The translations under genes and the position numbers were made by a program. A stretch of DNA of 43,885 nt from Bacillota bacterium (GTDB lineage Bacteria; Bacillota; Halanaerobiia; B1SED10-174): assembly GCA_007122335.1 (NCBI GenBank), contig SKTZ01000042.1, positions 1 through 43,885 on the forward strand, given 5' to 3'. The number at the start of each line of letters is the position of its first letter. The first letter of the stretch is position 1. The notes beneath the pieces are model-generated. The model was not told the DNA's origin. It made no database searches and saw nothing but the letters and a program-made list of their open reading frames with translations. Shown piece by piece: positions 1 through 8,858 of this stretch.

Positions 1-950
1 ACTTCTTCTGCAGGCAAAAGGGGATGGCGTGCAGATTTTAATCTAATTGGTCCCTGGGAATTTAATTCCGGTTCTGAGCAATTATATTCCTGGGCCAGGT
101 GAGCTTTACTCATAACAAAATCAAGATGGGCTGCCGCTTCAAGGCCAAAGGAAATCTCGGAAGATTTCCCAGCAATTTCTGCGGTTATGTCTTTTAATAT
201 CCTGTAAATCTCTGCTTCCTCTTCCCTTTCCAGGCTCCCCAGTTTATTATTCATTTCAACAACTGCCTGGGGTTCCACAAAAACAGTTTGACCACTGGAA
301 GAACGGTCATGAATTATTCCCGGGAGGGAACCTTTTTTATCAGCTCTGACTGGAAGAACAAATCTATCTCTCCTAATGGTTACCACCGGGTCCTGAATTA
401 TCTTTTCTAACTTTGAGTTATGGAGATAAGAGTCCATTTTCTCCCTGATCCGCTGGGCAAGAACCTTTATCTCCCGGCGGATTGAATTTAATTTGGGAGA
501 GGCGTCGTCTCTGATCTCACCATATTTATCAACGATTCCATTAATCTTTTTCTCCAGAGCAGAAAAGTCAGCAATTTCAAGTTTATAGGCCTCAAGGGCC
601 GGAAAAGACCAGCCTTCATCATCATAATCTGCGAAATATTTTCTGATCTGTTTAAAACCATACAGGGTCTGAACAATATTAACTATGTCTTCAAGGTCAA
701 GAACCTGCCCTTTTGCAGCTCTTTTCAGGGGCCGGCGAATATCCTTAATCCCTCCGAAGGGAATGGGCCCATTCAGAATTAAGAGTTCAAGTCCCTGGGC
801 TGATTCCTTGATTTCCCGGGAAACAATGTTCATTTCGACTTCCGGTTCTAAATTCTGAGCTTTTTCCGCTCCCAGCTCCGTTGCAGCTTTTTCGGCAAGT
901 TTTTTTATTATTTTTCCATATTCCAGCTTTTCCAGGGTATGTTTTTCCAT
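1..950 (-). CDS. mutS2: MutS2 family protein, N-terminal part (runs off the left edge)
   Basis: The frame is open from an ATG at 950 to the window edge, giving about 316 residues. The start (MEKHTLEKLEYGKIIKKLAE) and the later segments GPIPFGGIKDIRRPLKRAAKG and VRADKKGSLPGIIHDRSSSG are typical of the MutS2 core and lever regions. MutS2 proteins bind branched DNA or collided ribosomes and act in recombination control or ribosome rescue. Their ATPase and C-terminal Smr nuclease domains would lie outside this window, so I cannot say whether they are intact. The ATG overlaps the polX stop by one base (TAATG), which suggests translational coupling at the end of the zapA-cvpA-polX-mutS2 run, a gene order common in Bacillota. 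No frameshift is seen in the visible part. Confidence 0.9.
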   Translation of the reverse strand, partial: MEKHTLEKLEYGKIIKKLAEKAATELGAEKAQNLEPEVEMNIVSREIKESAQGLELLILNGPIPFGGIKDIRRPLKRAAKGQVLDLEDIVNIVQTLYGFKQIRKYFADYDDEGWSFPALEAYKLEIADFSALEKKINGIVDKYGEIRDDASPKLNSIRREIKVLAQRIREKMDSYLHNSKLEKIIQDPVVTIRRDRFVLPVRADKKGSLPGIIHDRSSSGQTVFVEPQAVVEMNNKLGSLEREEEAEIYRILKDITAEIAGKSSEISFGLEAAAHLDFVMSKAHLAQEYNCSEPELNSQGPIRLKSARHPLLPAEE

Positions 951-2659
951 TATTTCTCACCACCTATCCGGGATAACTTTTTCCCGGGTAAATCCTCAAA
1001 GGATTTTGTGTTAATAATTTTATGGGCAGGAAGGCCAGCCCTGCGGGCTTCCACAACCGCATATCTCATGTATTCCATGTTTTGATCATTATGAGCATCA
1101 CTGCCCAGGCAAAATTCCAGGCCAAATTCCAGGGCCAGGTGGATTAATTCCTCTCCCAGGTCTCTTCGGTCGGGTGCTCCATTAATCTCCATTGCCGTCC
1201 CACTGGCTGCGGCACTGGAAAAAACCTCTTTTAAATCTACGTCAATACCATCTCTATTGGGAAATAACCGACAGGTTGGATGTCCCAAAACCCTTACCTC
1301 CGGGTGCGAAACAGCCCGGACCAGCCTTTTGGTCATCTCCTGTCGGGGAAGCTTTAAGCCCCGGTGAATTGAAGCCATAACCCAGTCCATTCGATCCAAA
1401 AACCGCTGGGGAACATCCAGAGAGCCATCCATTTCAATATCCGCTTCAATACCCGTTAAAACATATTTTTTCCCCAGTTTTTCATTTAACCTTTCAATGT
1501 ATTCCATCTGTTCCTGGAGAGCCGCAATACTCATTCCTCCGGCAAATTCCAGGGCCATAGAGTGATCGGTTATCACCAGGTACTCATACCTCAGACTCTG
1601 AGCTTTTTTAACCATTTCTTCGATGGTTGAACCTCCATCACTCCAGCGGGTATGGAGATGAAAATCCCCTTTAATTTCATTGAAATCAATTATCTTTTCA
1701 ACGAGAGAAAAGTCCTTCCCGGTCTCCAAAACCCGGTGCCGGACTTCCGGCGGGGGATAGGGCATCTCGAGTCGGGTATAAATTTCTTTTTCTTCCTGGA
1801 AAAAAACCTTTTTCCCCCCATAAAAAAAACCTTCATCAATTAAATTAAAACCTTTTTCCCGGGCTATTTTTGCAAGAAAATCCCAGTGGGAGGTTGGTCC
1901 AGTAGTTTTTATTAACTCCAGGGCATATTCTTCAGGGGGCACTAATTTGACCTTTAAAGGCACTCCCCCGGGGAGCTCAAGCTTGAGCAAGAAATCTTCA
2001 CTAACGGTACGGGTTTTTATTCTGGGCAATAAACTGATACTTTCCCTCGCTATTTTGAATTCCCTGGTTCCCAGAAGTATATTGATACCATCTACCAGCT
2101 CTTCTCCCCGCCGAACAGCTCCAGTAACTCCAATTTTTTCCACGGCGGGTATGTTTTCGACCCGATTTATAAAAGCCTCTGCTTCCGATTCAGCCAGAGA
2201 CAAAAGGAAGTGTCCTCTCTCTCTGGTTTGCTGCAGAAAATCTTTAATGTCCTTCTCCACCTTTGCACCAATTCCTGGAATTGTCCTTAATTCCCTCTTC
2301 TGAACAACCTTTTTCAGTTGCTCTTTTTTGTTTATTCCTCCCCATCGGTAAATACGATAGGCGGTTTTTAAATCTATTCCCGGGATTTCCCGGATCTCTA
2401 AAACCGTTTGGGGAGTATTTTCAAGTAAATTTTTTAATAAAGGAGTTTCCCCCTTCTCTAAAAAAATTAAGACCTCCTCGGCTATTTTTTCTCCAATCCC
2501 CGGAATTGTTTTTAAGTCAACCTGATCAAGGGGTTTGGAAAGGGAGGCCAGTTTGCGGGCTGCCCTGCGGAAAGCCCTAATTTTATGGGGGTTAGCACCC
2601 TGTAATTCCAGGAGGTCAGCTATTTCCTCCAGGTGCCATCCCACCTGTAAATTTAACAT
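950..2659 (-). CDS. polX: PolX-type protein: degenerate family X polymerase domain plus intact PHP nuclease domain
   Basis: 569 residues, the usual length of bacterial PolX. In order: an N-terminal helix-hairpin-helix region (1-150, with IPGIGEKIA at 52-60 and IPGIGAKV at 127-134), a palm/thumb region (about 155-310), and a C-terminal PHP domain (330-560). The PHP metal and catalytic motifs are all visible: HLHT (334-337), DHS (365-367), GIEAD (403-407), IH (431-432), GHPT (459-462) and SDAH (520-523). In the palm motif RRGEELVDGINIL (183-195), the two positions that carry catalytic aspartates in active PolX are Gly191 and Asn193. The third aspartate position aligns with Lys236. The protein is therefore probably a 3'-5' exonuclease/AP-processing PHP enzyme without polymerase activity, which is inference from motifs. 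RBS AGGAGG precedes the ATG. It sits between cvpA and mutS2. Confidence 0.9.
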   Translation of the reverse strand: MLNLQVGWHLEEIADLLELQGANPHKIRAFRRAARKLASLSKPLDQVDLKTIPGIGEKIAEEVLIFLEKGETPLLKNLLENTPQTVLEIREIPGIDLKTAYRIYRWGGINKKEQLKKVVQKRELRTIPGIGAKVEKDIKDFLQQTRERGHFLLSLAESEAEAFINRVENIPAVEKIGVTGAVRRGEELVDGINILLGTREFKIARESISLLPRIKTRTVSEDFLLKLELPGGVPLKVKLVPPEEYALELIKTTGPTSHWDFLAKIAREKGFNLIDEGFFYGGKKVFFQEEKEIYTRLEMPYPPPEVRHRVLETGKDFSLVEKIIDFNEIKGDFHLHTRWSDGGSTIEEMVKKAQSLRYEYLVITDHSMALEFAGGMSIAALQEQMEYIERLNEKLGKKYVLTGIEADIEMDGSLDVPQRFLDRMDWVMASIHRGLKLPRQEMTKRLVRAVSHPEVRVLGHPTCRLFPNRDGIDVDLKEVFSSAAASGTAMEINGAPDRRDLGEELIHLALEFGLEFCLGSDAHNDQNMEYMRYAVVEARRAGLPAHKIINTKSFEDLPGKKLSRIGGEK

Positions 2660-2671
2660 TTCTTGTTCCTC

Positions 2672-3178
2672 CTAAAAAAACTGATCATTATTTTGAAAAA
2701 ATCTATCGATATTTTCCTGAACAAAAGGTGTTAATTCAAGGAAATCTTTTGCCAGGCGGGAAGCCTCCAGATGTTCAATTAAAACCTCGTAAGGAACACG
2801 AGAAAGAACCAGCAGTAAAAGGTAAATTACTATTCCACCTTTTACCAATCCTAACCCTGCTCCCCCAATACTGTCAAGGACCGCTAGAAAAAGGAACTTG
2901 GTTAATTTCTGTAATAGGAAACCAAAAAGATTAATCAAGGCACTAATAACCATGGTGATCAAAACAAAAGCAACAATATTTCCTAAAACAGGCGGAAGCA
3001 GAAAAGTTTCCTGTAAAAACTCGCTAACTATGTGGTACCTGTACAGAGCAACAAGGACTCCAAGCCCTATTCCAAGAAGGGCTGCAGTTTGCTGGAGAAA
3101 ACCTCTTTGATAACCCCGGACAAGTGAAAGGAGTAAAATGGCCACAATTCCAATATCAACCCAGAAACCTTCGGCCAT
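2672..3178 (-). CDS. CvpA family membrane protein
   Basis: 168 residues if read from the ATG at 3178, which has GGAGG about 10 nt upstream. A GTG at 3187 overlaps the zapA stop as GTGA but its Shine-Dalgarno spacing is only about 1 nt, so I prefer the ATG. The N-terminus (DIGIVAILLLSLVRGYQRGF) and four predicted membrane segments match the CvpA/colicin V production family. Its exact role in Bacillota is unsettled. It lies directly downstream of zapA and 12 nt before polX, within the zapA-cvpA-polX-mutS2 run. Confidence 0.85.
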   Translation of the reverse strand: MAEGFWVDIGIVAILLLSLVRGYQRGFLQQTAALLGIGLGVLVALYRYHIVSEFLQETFLLPPVLGNIVAFVLITMVISALINLFGFLLQKLTKFLFLAVLDSIGGAGLGLVKGGIVIYLLLLVLSRVPYEVLIEHLEASRLAKDFLELTPFVQENIDRFFQNNDQFF

Positions 3179-3183
3179 AAGGA

Positions 3184-3450
3184 TCACTCCTCCCGGGCAA
3201 AAAAATCTTGGAGTTCTTCATTTTCCTTTTTTAACCGAACAAATTCATAACCCAATTCCATCAAGGCAAGAATTAATAAACGGTTTTTTCCCAGATGGGG
3301 GTATCTTTCCTTTATATCCCACAACTGAGAATCAATCAGGTTCGCTGCTTCTTTTATCTGGTCCGGGCTTTCCCCTTTAAAGGAATATGTTTCCCCGAGA
3401 AGGTCCACTTCAACTTGATTCTTTCTATTGCCCTCTCTTTTTTGGACCAT
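3184..3450 (-). CDS. zapA: Cell division protein ZapA
   Basis: 88 residues, typical for ZapA. The N-terminal half has the family pattern VEVDLLGETYSFKGESPDQI followed by a predicted helix with the conserved ANLIDSQL stretch. The C-terminal half is a coiled coil (LMELGYEFVRLKKENEELQD). ZapA binds FtsZ in the cytoplasm and favours protofilament bundling at the septum. RBS AAGGTGA sits 7 nt before the ATG. It is the first gene after the pheST terminator and is followed by the CvpA-like gene. I found no convincing promoter in the 79 nt between terminator and gene. Confidence 0.88.
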   Translation of the reverse strand: MVQKREGNRKNQVEVDLLGETYSFKGESPDQIKEAANLIDSQLWDIKERYPHLGKNRLLILALMELGYEFVRLKKENEELQDFFAREE

Positions 3451-3529
3451 TAATAAATCACCTTCTTATCTGCCCGTTTCTTTATTTATCTTTCTAATAA
3501 TACCTTCAAAATTCCTTCTTTTTCGTGAA

Positions 3530-3556
3530 ATACCCTCCCCTTTTTGGGGAGGGTAT
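3530..3556 (-). terminator. Hairpin after pheT
   Basis: Perfect 11-bp stem (ATACCCTCCCC / GGGGAGGGTAT) with a 5-nt loop, 5 nt past the pheT stop. The following tract on the minus strand is only weakly U-rich, so termination may be partial with read-through into zapA. Confidence 0.75.
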
Positions 3557-3560
3557 CGAC

Positions 3561-5936
3561 TTACTTCCTGATTTCAGCCCCGAATTGGCTTTTCGCCTTT
3601 TCAATTATTCCCTCAACAATATTGTCAACTTCAGAATCTGTAAGGGTCCTTTCTTTGCTCCTGAAAACCATTCGGTAGGCGAGACTCTTGCAGTTTTCTG
3701 GCACCTGTTCCCCCCGGTAAAGATCAAACAGGGTAAGCTCTTCCAGTAACTGCCTTCCCTCTTGTTTTATCAGGTTAGCAATCTGGGCCGCTTGAGTTCC
3801 TTCCTCAATGGTAAGAGCTAGGTCCCGGCTGATGGCAGGATAGCGGGGAACCCCATCGTACTTCGGATCAAGACAGGCTTGAGTATAGAAATTTTTCAGT
3901 CTCATCTCCATTACCGCAACTCTCTCAGGAAAACGATGTTTTTCCTGGAGGGTGGGATGGAGTTCACCAATATACCCTACCTTTCCACCATTTAAGATTA
4001 TTTCTCCCTGACGCCCCGGGTGAAGAAAATTATAGTTGCTTTTTTCCAGTGAAAATTCCCCTCCCAACTCGGACTCCAGCGTTTCCAGAATCCCTTTGAG
4101 TGCGAAGAATTCCGGAGCAACAATTTGCCACTCCTTTTTACTTTCTGCCCCCATTAATAAAGCAGCAAGAGCAGGTGTCTGCTCTGGCCCATCCCCTGGA
4201 AAGACATCTCCCAGTTCGTATAGCCCGGCTTTTTTCACCTGCCGCTTGGTATTAAATTCAAGGGAACGCAATAGGCCGGGTAAAATTTCCTGACGGAGAC
4301 TGGAATTATCTACACTGAGAGGATTGGTCAGGGCAAGGGGTTTGGCCAATTCTTGGTCAAAATTTTCATCTTCATGAACAAGGGGTAAGTTAAAGGTTTG
4401 ATGAAATCCAGCTCTTCTGAATATTTCCCTTATTTTTTCTTCCAGTTCCTGGTTAGGTCTTCGCCGCCCAATTTCCATATTAACCCGGGGCAAATCCTCA
4501 GGAATCTCTCCATAACCGTAAATTCTGGCTACCTCTTCAATTAGGTCTGCTTCAATGCTGATATCATTGCGGAACGAAGGAACCTGGACCCGGAAAGCCC
4601 CTTCCATCCTCTTAGAATCCTGGACTTTGAAGTGGAGTTTTTCGAGGATGCTCTTAATTTCCATCCGCGAGATATCTGTTCCCAGGACTTCATTTACTCG
4701 CCGGGGCCGAATCCTTAACCGGAGAGGTTCTTTTAACTTGGGATAATTGTCAACAATTCCTCCAATTACCTCGCCCCCGGCGATTTCAGCCATTAGCTGA
4801 ACAGCCCTGCGGGAAGCCCGGGTTATATTCTCAATATCGATACCCCTCTCAAATCGATGGGAGGAGGGACTGTGCAGGATAAATCTTTTGGCAGTTCGCC
4901 GGATGGTATAGGGATCAAAGCTGGCGGCTTCGAGCAGAATATTATTGGTTTGGGAGTTTATTTCACTTTCCAGGCCTCCCATTACCCCCGCCAGTCCCAG
5001 TGGTTTTTGAGCATCAGCAATAACAAGATCTTCCTTAGTTAGTTCCCTTTCCCGATCGTCAAGGGTAACAAGTTTTTCTCCTTTATTCGCTGTTCTTACT
5101 ACAATTTTCTTATCCTGAATTTTGTCATAATCAAAAGCATGCAGAGGTTGACCCATTTCCAGCATTACGTAATTGGTAATATCAGCGATATTATTTACGG
5201 GGCGAATACCTGCTGTCATCAGGCGAACCTTCAGCCACCAGGGGGATTCACCGACTTCGACACCTTCAACAATTCTGGCAGTATAACGCGGGCAGAGTTT
5301 GTGGTCTTTAACTTCCACGGAAATCAGGTCCTCAGCCCGCCCCGATTCCTGATCTTCCTTAATTTGGGGATATTTAATTTCCTTGTCAAAAGCCGCAGAT
5401 AGTTCGCGGGCAACTCCGATTAGATTAAGCGCATAACCATAATTGGGAGTTAAGTCCAGGACAAAAATCTGGTCATTAAGGTTAAAGAAGGGGGCAAATT
5501 TCTCCCCCGGTACCGCGTCATCGTCAAGTACAAAAATTCCTTCAGCCCTTTCCTCCTGGAGCTTCAATTCATCCGCAGAGCAAATCATTCCCTCGGAAGC
5601 TTCTCCCCTGATCCTGGTCTTTTTAATTTCCTGACCATTGGGTAAGGTGGTTTCAGCAGGTGCAAGGACAACTTTCTGGCCCTTTTTAACATTGGGAGCT
5701 CCACAAATAACCCGGAAACTTTTTTCTCCCACCCCAACACTTACCAGGGTTAATTTATCTGCTTCAGGGTGTGGTTTAACCTCTTCCACCAATCCAATTA
5801 AAAGATCATTATATATTTTACTCCAATCCTCAATATAATCAACCTCCAATCCCAGGAGAGTAAGTTTTTCGGCAACCTCCTCCGGAGACAGGTCCAGGTC
5901 AATATATTCTTTTAACCAGTTATAAGAAATTCGCAA
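3561..5936 (-). CDS. pheT: Phenylalanine-tRNA ligase beta subunit
   Basis: 791 residues, near the usual 790-810. Domains in order: N-terminal OB-fold tRNA-binding region (about 40-150, with HPEADKLTLVSVGVGE), B3/B4 editing region (about 200-390, with NNIADITNYVMLEMGQPLHA), B5 (about 400-475), the catalytic-like domain, and a C-terminal anticodon-binding FDX-ACB domain (PAISRDLALTIEEG near 700). It pairs with PheS as an alpha2-beta2 enzyme that charges tRNA-Phe in the cytoplasm. It starts with ATG and an AGGAGG-type RBS 12 nt after the pheS stop, so it is co-transcribed with pheS under the T-box. Confidence 0.97.
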   Translation of the reverse strand: MRISYNWLKEYIDLDLSPEEVAEKLTLLGLEVDYIEDWSKIYNDLLIGLVEEVKPHPEADKLTLVSVGVGEKSFRVICGAPNVKKGQKVVLAPAETTLPNGQEIKKTRIRGEASEGMICSADELKLQEERAEGIFVLDDDAVPGEKFAPFFNLNDQIFVLDLTPNYGYALNLIGVARELSAAFDKEIKYPQIKEDQESGRAEDLISVEVKDHKLCPRYTARIVEGVEVGESPWWLKVRLMTAGIRPVNNIADITNYVMLEMGQPLHAFDYDKIQDKKIVVRTANKGEKLVTLDDRERELTKEDLVIADAQKPLGLAGVMGGLESEINSQTNNILLEAASFDPYTIRRTAKRFILHSPSSHRFERGIDIENITRASRRAVQLMAEIAGGEVIGGIVDNYPKLKEPLRLRIRPRRVNEVLGTDISRMEIKSILEKLHFKVQDSKRMEGAFRVQVPSFRNDISIEADLIEEVARIYGYGEIPEDLPRVNMEIGRRRPNQELEEKIREIFRRAGFHQTFNLPLVHEDENFDQELAKPLALTNPLSVDNSSLRQEILPGLLRSLEFNTKRQVKKAGLYELGDVFPGDGPEQTPALAALLMGAESKKEWQIVAPEFFALKGILETLESELGGEFSLEKSNYNFLHPGRQGEIILNGGKVGYIGELHPTLQEKHRFPERVAVMEMRLKNFYTQACLDPKYDGVPRYPAISRDLALTIEEGTQAAQIANLIKQEGRQLLEELTLFDLYRGEQVPENCKSLAYRMVFRSKERTLTDSEVDNIVEGIIEKAKSQFGAEIRK

Positions 5937-5948
5937 CTTTAACCCTCC

Positions 5949-6968
5949 TTAGAATTGTTTTAAGAACCGAAGATCGTTATCCCAGAGGTGGCGGATATCC
6001 TCAATCTCATACTTATACATGGCCATTCTGTCGAGACCCATTCCAAAGGCAAAACCAGTGTATTTCTCAGAATCAATCCCCGACATTTCTAAAACCCTGG
6101 GGTTCACCATTCCAGCCCCCAGGATTTCCAGCCAGCCAGTTCTGGAACAAAGAGGACAACCCTCACCCTGGCATTTAAAACAGGATACATCGACTTCAGC
6201 ACTGGGTTCAGTAAAGGGAAAATAGGAAGGTCTGAAACGGACTTCCCGCTCTTCTCCGAATATTTCTCTGGTTACTTCAATAAGGACGCCTTTGAGGTGA
6301 CTGAAAGAAATTCCTCGATCAATTACCAGCCCCTCCAGCTGATGGAATACTGGAGAATGAGTTGCATCCAGTTCATCAACCCTGTAACATTTTCCCACGG
6401 TTATAATCCTGATGGGAGGGCCCTGTTTTTCCATGGTCCTGATTTGCACTGGTGAGGTATGGGTTCGAAGAAGAAAATCTCCTTCAACGTAGAAGGTATC
6501 CTGCATATCTCTTGCCGGATGGTTTTTAGGAATGTTCAGAGCCTCAAAATTATAATAATCGGTTTCAACATCTGGCCCTTCTTCTATGGAAAACCCCATC
6601 CGCAAAAAAAGGTCCTCGAGTTGGCCAATAATAAGTTGCATGGGATGGAGGCGACCCCGGGAAACCTCTGCCCCGGGAAGAGTAATATCAATAGTTTCTT
6701 TTTTCAACCGTTCTTTTTCTTCCTCTTTTTTTAGTTCATTTAAACGGGTCTTTAATTCCCCTTCAATATTTTCTTTAACTTCATTGGCCAGTTTGCCAAC
6801 AACAGGTCTTTTTTCTGGGGAAAGTTTCCCCATGCCTCGTAAAACAGCAGTAACTTTACCGTTTTTACCCAGGAACTCAACCTGTAGTTTCTCTAATCTC
6901 TCAATATCATTGCTCTTTTTGATTTTTTCCAGAGCTTCTTTATCCAGATCTTTGAGTTTTTTTTCCAT
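5949..6968 (-). CDS. pheS: Phenylalanine-tRNA ligase alpha subunit
   Basis: 339 residues, standard length. An N-terminal coiled-coil region (about 1-85) precedes the class II catalytic core. Motif 2 (VFHQLEGL) and motif 3 ([13 protein letters not shown]) are visible, as is the cysteine cluster [12 protein letters not shown] found in many bacterial PheS proteins. It carries the Phe activation site of the alpha2-beta2 synthetase. RBS GGGAGG lies 8 nt before the ATG. The T-box leader upstream should couple expression to uncharged tRNA. Confidence 0.97.
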   Translation of the reverse strand: MEKKLKDLDKEALEKIKKSNDIERLEKLQVEFLGKNGKVTAVLRGMGKLSPEKRPVVGKLANEVKENIEGELKTRLNELKKEEEKERLKKETIDITLPGAEVSRGRLHPMQLIIGQLEDLFLRMGFSIEEGPDVETDYYNFEALNIPKNHPARDMQDTFYVEGDFLLRTHTSPVQIRTMEKQGPPIRIITVGKCYRVDELDATHSPVFHQLEGLVIDRGISFSHLKGVLIEVTREIFGEEREVRFRPSYFPFTEPSAEVDVSCFKCQGEGCPLCSRTGWLEILGAGMVNPRVLEMSGIDSEKYTGFAFGMGLDRMAMYKYEIEDIRHLWDNDLRFLKQF

Positions 6969-6997
6969 GAAAAGAACCTCCCTTATAAACTAAAATA

Positions 6998-7362
6998 CCC
7001 CTCGCCAGCAAGGGACGAGGGGCCGCGTTACCACCCTAATTAACCGTTAGGTTCACTTAAACCCCATAACGGAGGGAACCGGACAGCCTACTCTTTTTCA
7101 GCCATCACCTCCGGAGAGAAATTTCACCGGGATGTTTTCAGAGAGCTTCCAGCCTCAGACTCTCTTTCTCTTGGGAAAACAGGCCCCCGACTACAAACTC
7201 CTTCTTCGGCACAATAAACTATATTACATTGCGCTGGATCGTTCGGAAAAGGTCAGCAGCCTCCGGTATGCAAGATAAGCACTTACCGAACCAGTCCGCT
7301 CAAATAATCTCCATAAAAAGAGCGGGCAAATCTTCAAAAGACCACTCCCTTTCCCCTTTTAT
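6998..7362 (-). ncRNA. T-box riboswitch leader of pheST
   Basis: The T-box itself is at 7023-7037 (minus strand AGGGTGGTAACGCGG). It is followed by the terminator hairpin at 6998-7022 (CCCCTCG...CGAGGGG, then TATTTTAGTTT). Upstream are the usual stem III-like features (AAGAGAG, CCGGTGAAA, GAGTAGG) and the CGTTAT...AAGTGAAC segment that typically precedes the T-box. Uncharged tRNA-Phe is expected to stabilise the antiterminator. Stem I appears to lie around 7230-7310, but I could not place the UUC specifier codon with confidence. Confidence 0.9.
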
Positions 7363-7368
7363 TTTATG

Positions 7369-7397
7369 ATTATACCACAGTTTCTAGGGGTTGGCAA
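7369..7397 (-). promoter_or_regulatory. Sigma-A-type promoter of pheST
   Basis: On the minus strand, TTGCCA (7392-7397) is followed by 17 nt and TATAAT (7369-7374). It lies just after the methyltransferase stop and upstream of the T-box, so pheST has its own promoter. Confidence 0.85.
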
Positions 7398-7410
7398 GTC
7401 AGGTTGACCC

Positions 7411-8172
7411 TCAGGATTTCATTCCAAAAAGCAGTACAGCACCTGCTGCAGCAACATTCAGGGATTCGACTTCTCGGGTCAGGGAAATGGAAACGGAAGT
7501 AGTAGGGACTTCTTCAAATTCCGGACTAAACCCTCTTGTTTCGTGACCCAGAATTAATGCACACTTTTTCCCGAATTCAACCTGGCGATAATCCTTGCCT
7601 CCCCGGGGTTCGGCTTTATAGATTAAAAAAGAACTTTCCATTTCAGTAATAAACTGTTTGGTTTCAGGAGAAGGTATTTCAGCTAAAGGAATTTTAAAAA
7701 TTGCGCCAGCTGAAGCCCGGAGAGCTTTGGGTTGATAGGGATCTGCCCCTTCCCCGAGCAAAACTACCCCACCAAAGTCAGCACCTGCAGCAGTCCGAAT
7801 AAGAGTTCCCACATTCCCCGGATCCTGCAACCCATCTAAAATTAGCAACCTATTTTTTCCCAGTATATCTTTCCAGGAAAAAACAGGCCTTTTTATCCTT
7901 GCGACAATGCCCTGAGGCGTCTTTGATGGAGCTATTTTGGCCATAACTTCTTCGGTTACAACTGTAATTTCCTCAGGAAAGAGCATTTTTTCCTTTTGCA
8001 ATAGTTCTTGGGTTGCCATTACCTCCAAAAAAAGGATCCCAGTTTTCTGAGCTTCTTTAATCAGGTTAGGGCCTTCAAGGATAATCTCTCCAGTTTCTTT
8101 TCTTTTTTTCCGGTTGTGCAAACCGGCCAGGTACTTGACCCTGGGGTTTTGGCGGCTACTTATTTTTTCCAT
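7411..8172 (-). CDS. TrmH/SpoU family RNA 2'-O-methyltransferase
   Basis: 253 residues. The N-terminus (SSRQNPRVKYLAGLHNRKKR) is the usual substrate-binding start of the RlmB/TsnR-like group. The C-terminal SPOUT domain shows its three motifs: DPGNVGTLIRTA, ALILGHETRG and SLNVAAAGAVLLF. These enzymes use SAM to methylate ribose in rRNA or tRNA; the target nucleotide cannot be read from sequence. The position just upstream of pheST matches B. subtilis ysgA. It starts with ATG 2 nt after the ktrA stop, with GGAGGAG upstream, so it is in the ktrBA transcript. Confidence 0.9.
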   Translation of the reverse strand: MEKISSRQNPRVKYLAGLHNRKKRKETGEIILEGPNLIKEAQKTGILFLEVMATQELLQKEKMLFPEEITVVTEEVMAKIAPSKTPQGIVARIKRPVFSWKDILGKNRLLILDGLQDPGNVGTLIRTAAGADFGGVVLLGEGADPYQPKALRASAGAIFKIPLAEIPSPETKQFITEMESSFLIYKAEPRGGKDYRQVEFGKKCALILGHETRGFSPEFEEVPTTSVSISLTREVESLNVAAAGAVLLFGMKS

Positions 8173-8174
8173 CC

Positions 8175-8834
8175 CTATTTCTCCTCCATCTTCTCCAGGT
8201 CATCATTATGCCCTATTACCACTAGGATATCCCCTTCAGATATTTCGTCTTCCGCAATAGGAGAAGGGTTTATATCACTATTTCTCATAATTGCAACCAC
8301 ATTAACCCCGAAGCGGGCCCGAAAATTTAATTCGGCTAGGGTTTGTCCAACCCACTTGTTTTTTGCTTTTATTTCCATAATACTATAATTTGGGGCCAAC
8401 TCAAGGTAATCCTGAACATTTGAAGTCAAAAGACTGTTGGCCAGGCGGCTCCCCATATCCCATTCGGGAAAAACAACCCTATCTGCACCGACTTTTTTAA
8501 GAATTTTCCCATGAACCTTACTCTTCGACTTGGAAATAACACAAGGAACCCCTAATTCTTTTAACATCAGGGTTACAAGCGTATTCGCGTGGACATCATC
8601 CCCTATCGCCACAATTGCTACATCAAAATTTCCTGCCCCAATGGATTCCAGCGCACTTTCATCGGTGGCATCTGCCTGAATTGCATGGGTTACAATCGGG
8701 GAAAGTTCTCTCACAATATTTTCGTCTAAGTCAATAGCCAATACCTCATGTCCTCTTTCAACCAGGCCCCGGGCTACACTTTCTCCAAATCGACCCAGGC
8801 CGATTACAAGAAAATCTTTTCTATTCCTGGGCAT
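8175..8834 (-). CDS. ktrA: K+ uptake regulatory subunit KtrA/TrkA (RCK protein)
   Basis: 219 residues, one RCK_N plus one RCK_C domain. The Rossmann motif VIGLGRFGESVARGL (near 10-24) and the acidic residue after strand 2 (LAIDLDENIV) indicate nucleotide binding. The C-terminal RCK_C part is about 135-219. As a cytoplasmic octameric ring it gates the KtrB channel in response to ATP/ADP or other ligands. It follows ktrB by 24 nt with RBS AAGGAGA. Confidence 0.92.
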   Translation of the reverse strand: MPRNRKDFLVIGLGRFGESVARGLVERGHEVLAIDLDENIVRELSPIVTHAIQADATDESALESIGAGNFDVAIVAIGDDVHANTLVTLMLKELGVPCVISKSKSKVHGKILKKVGADRVVFPEWDMGSRLANSLLTSNVQDYLELAPNYSIMEIKAKNKWVGQTLAELNFRARFGVNVVAIMRNSDINPSPIAEDEISEGDILVVIGHNDDLEKMEEK

Positions 8835-8858
8835 AATTAATTTCTCCTTTCAATAAAA

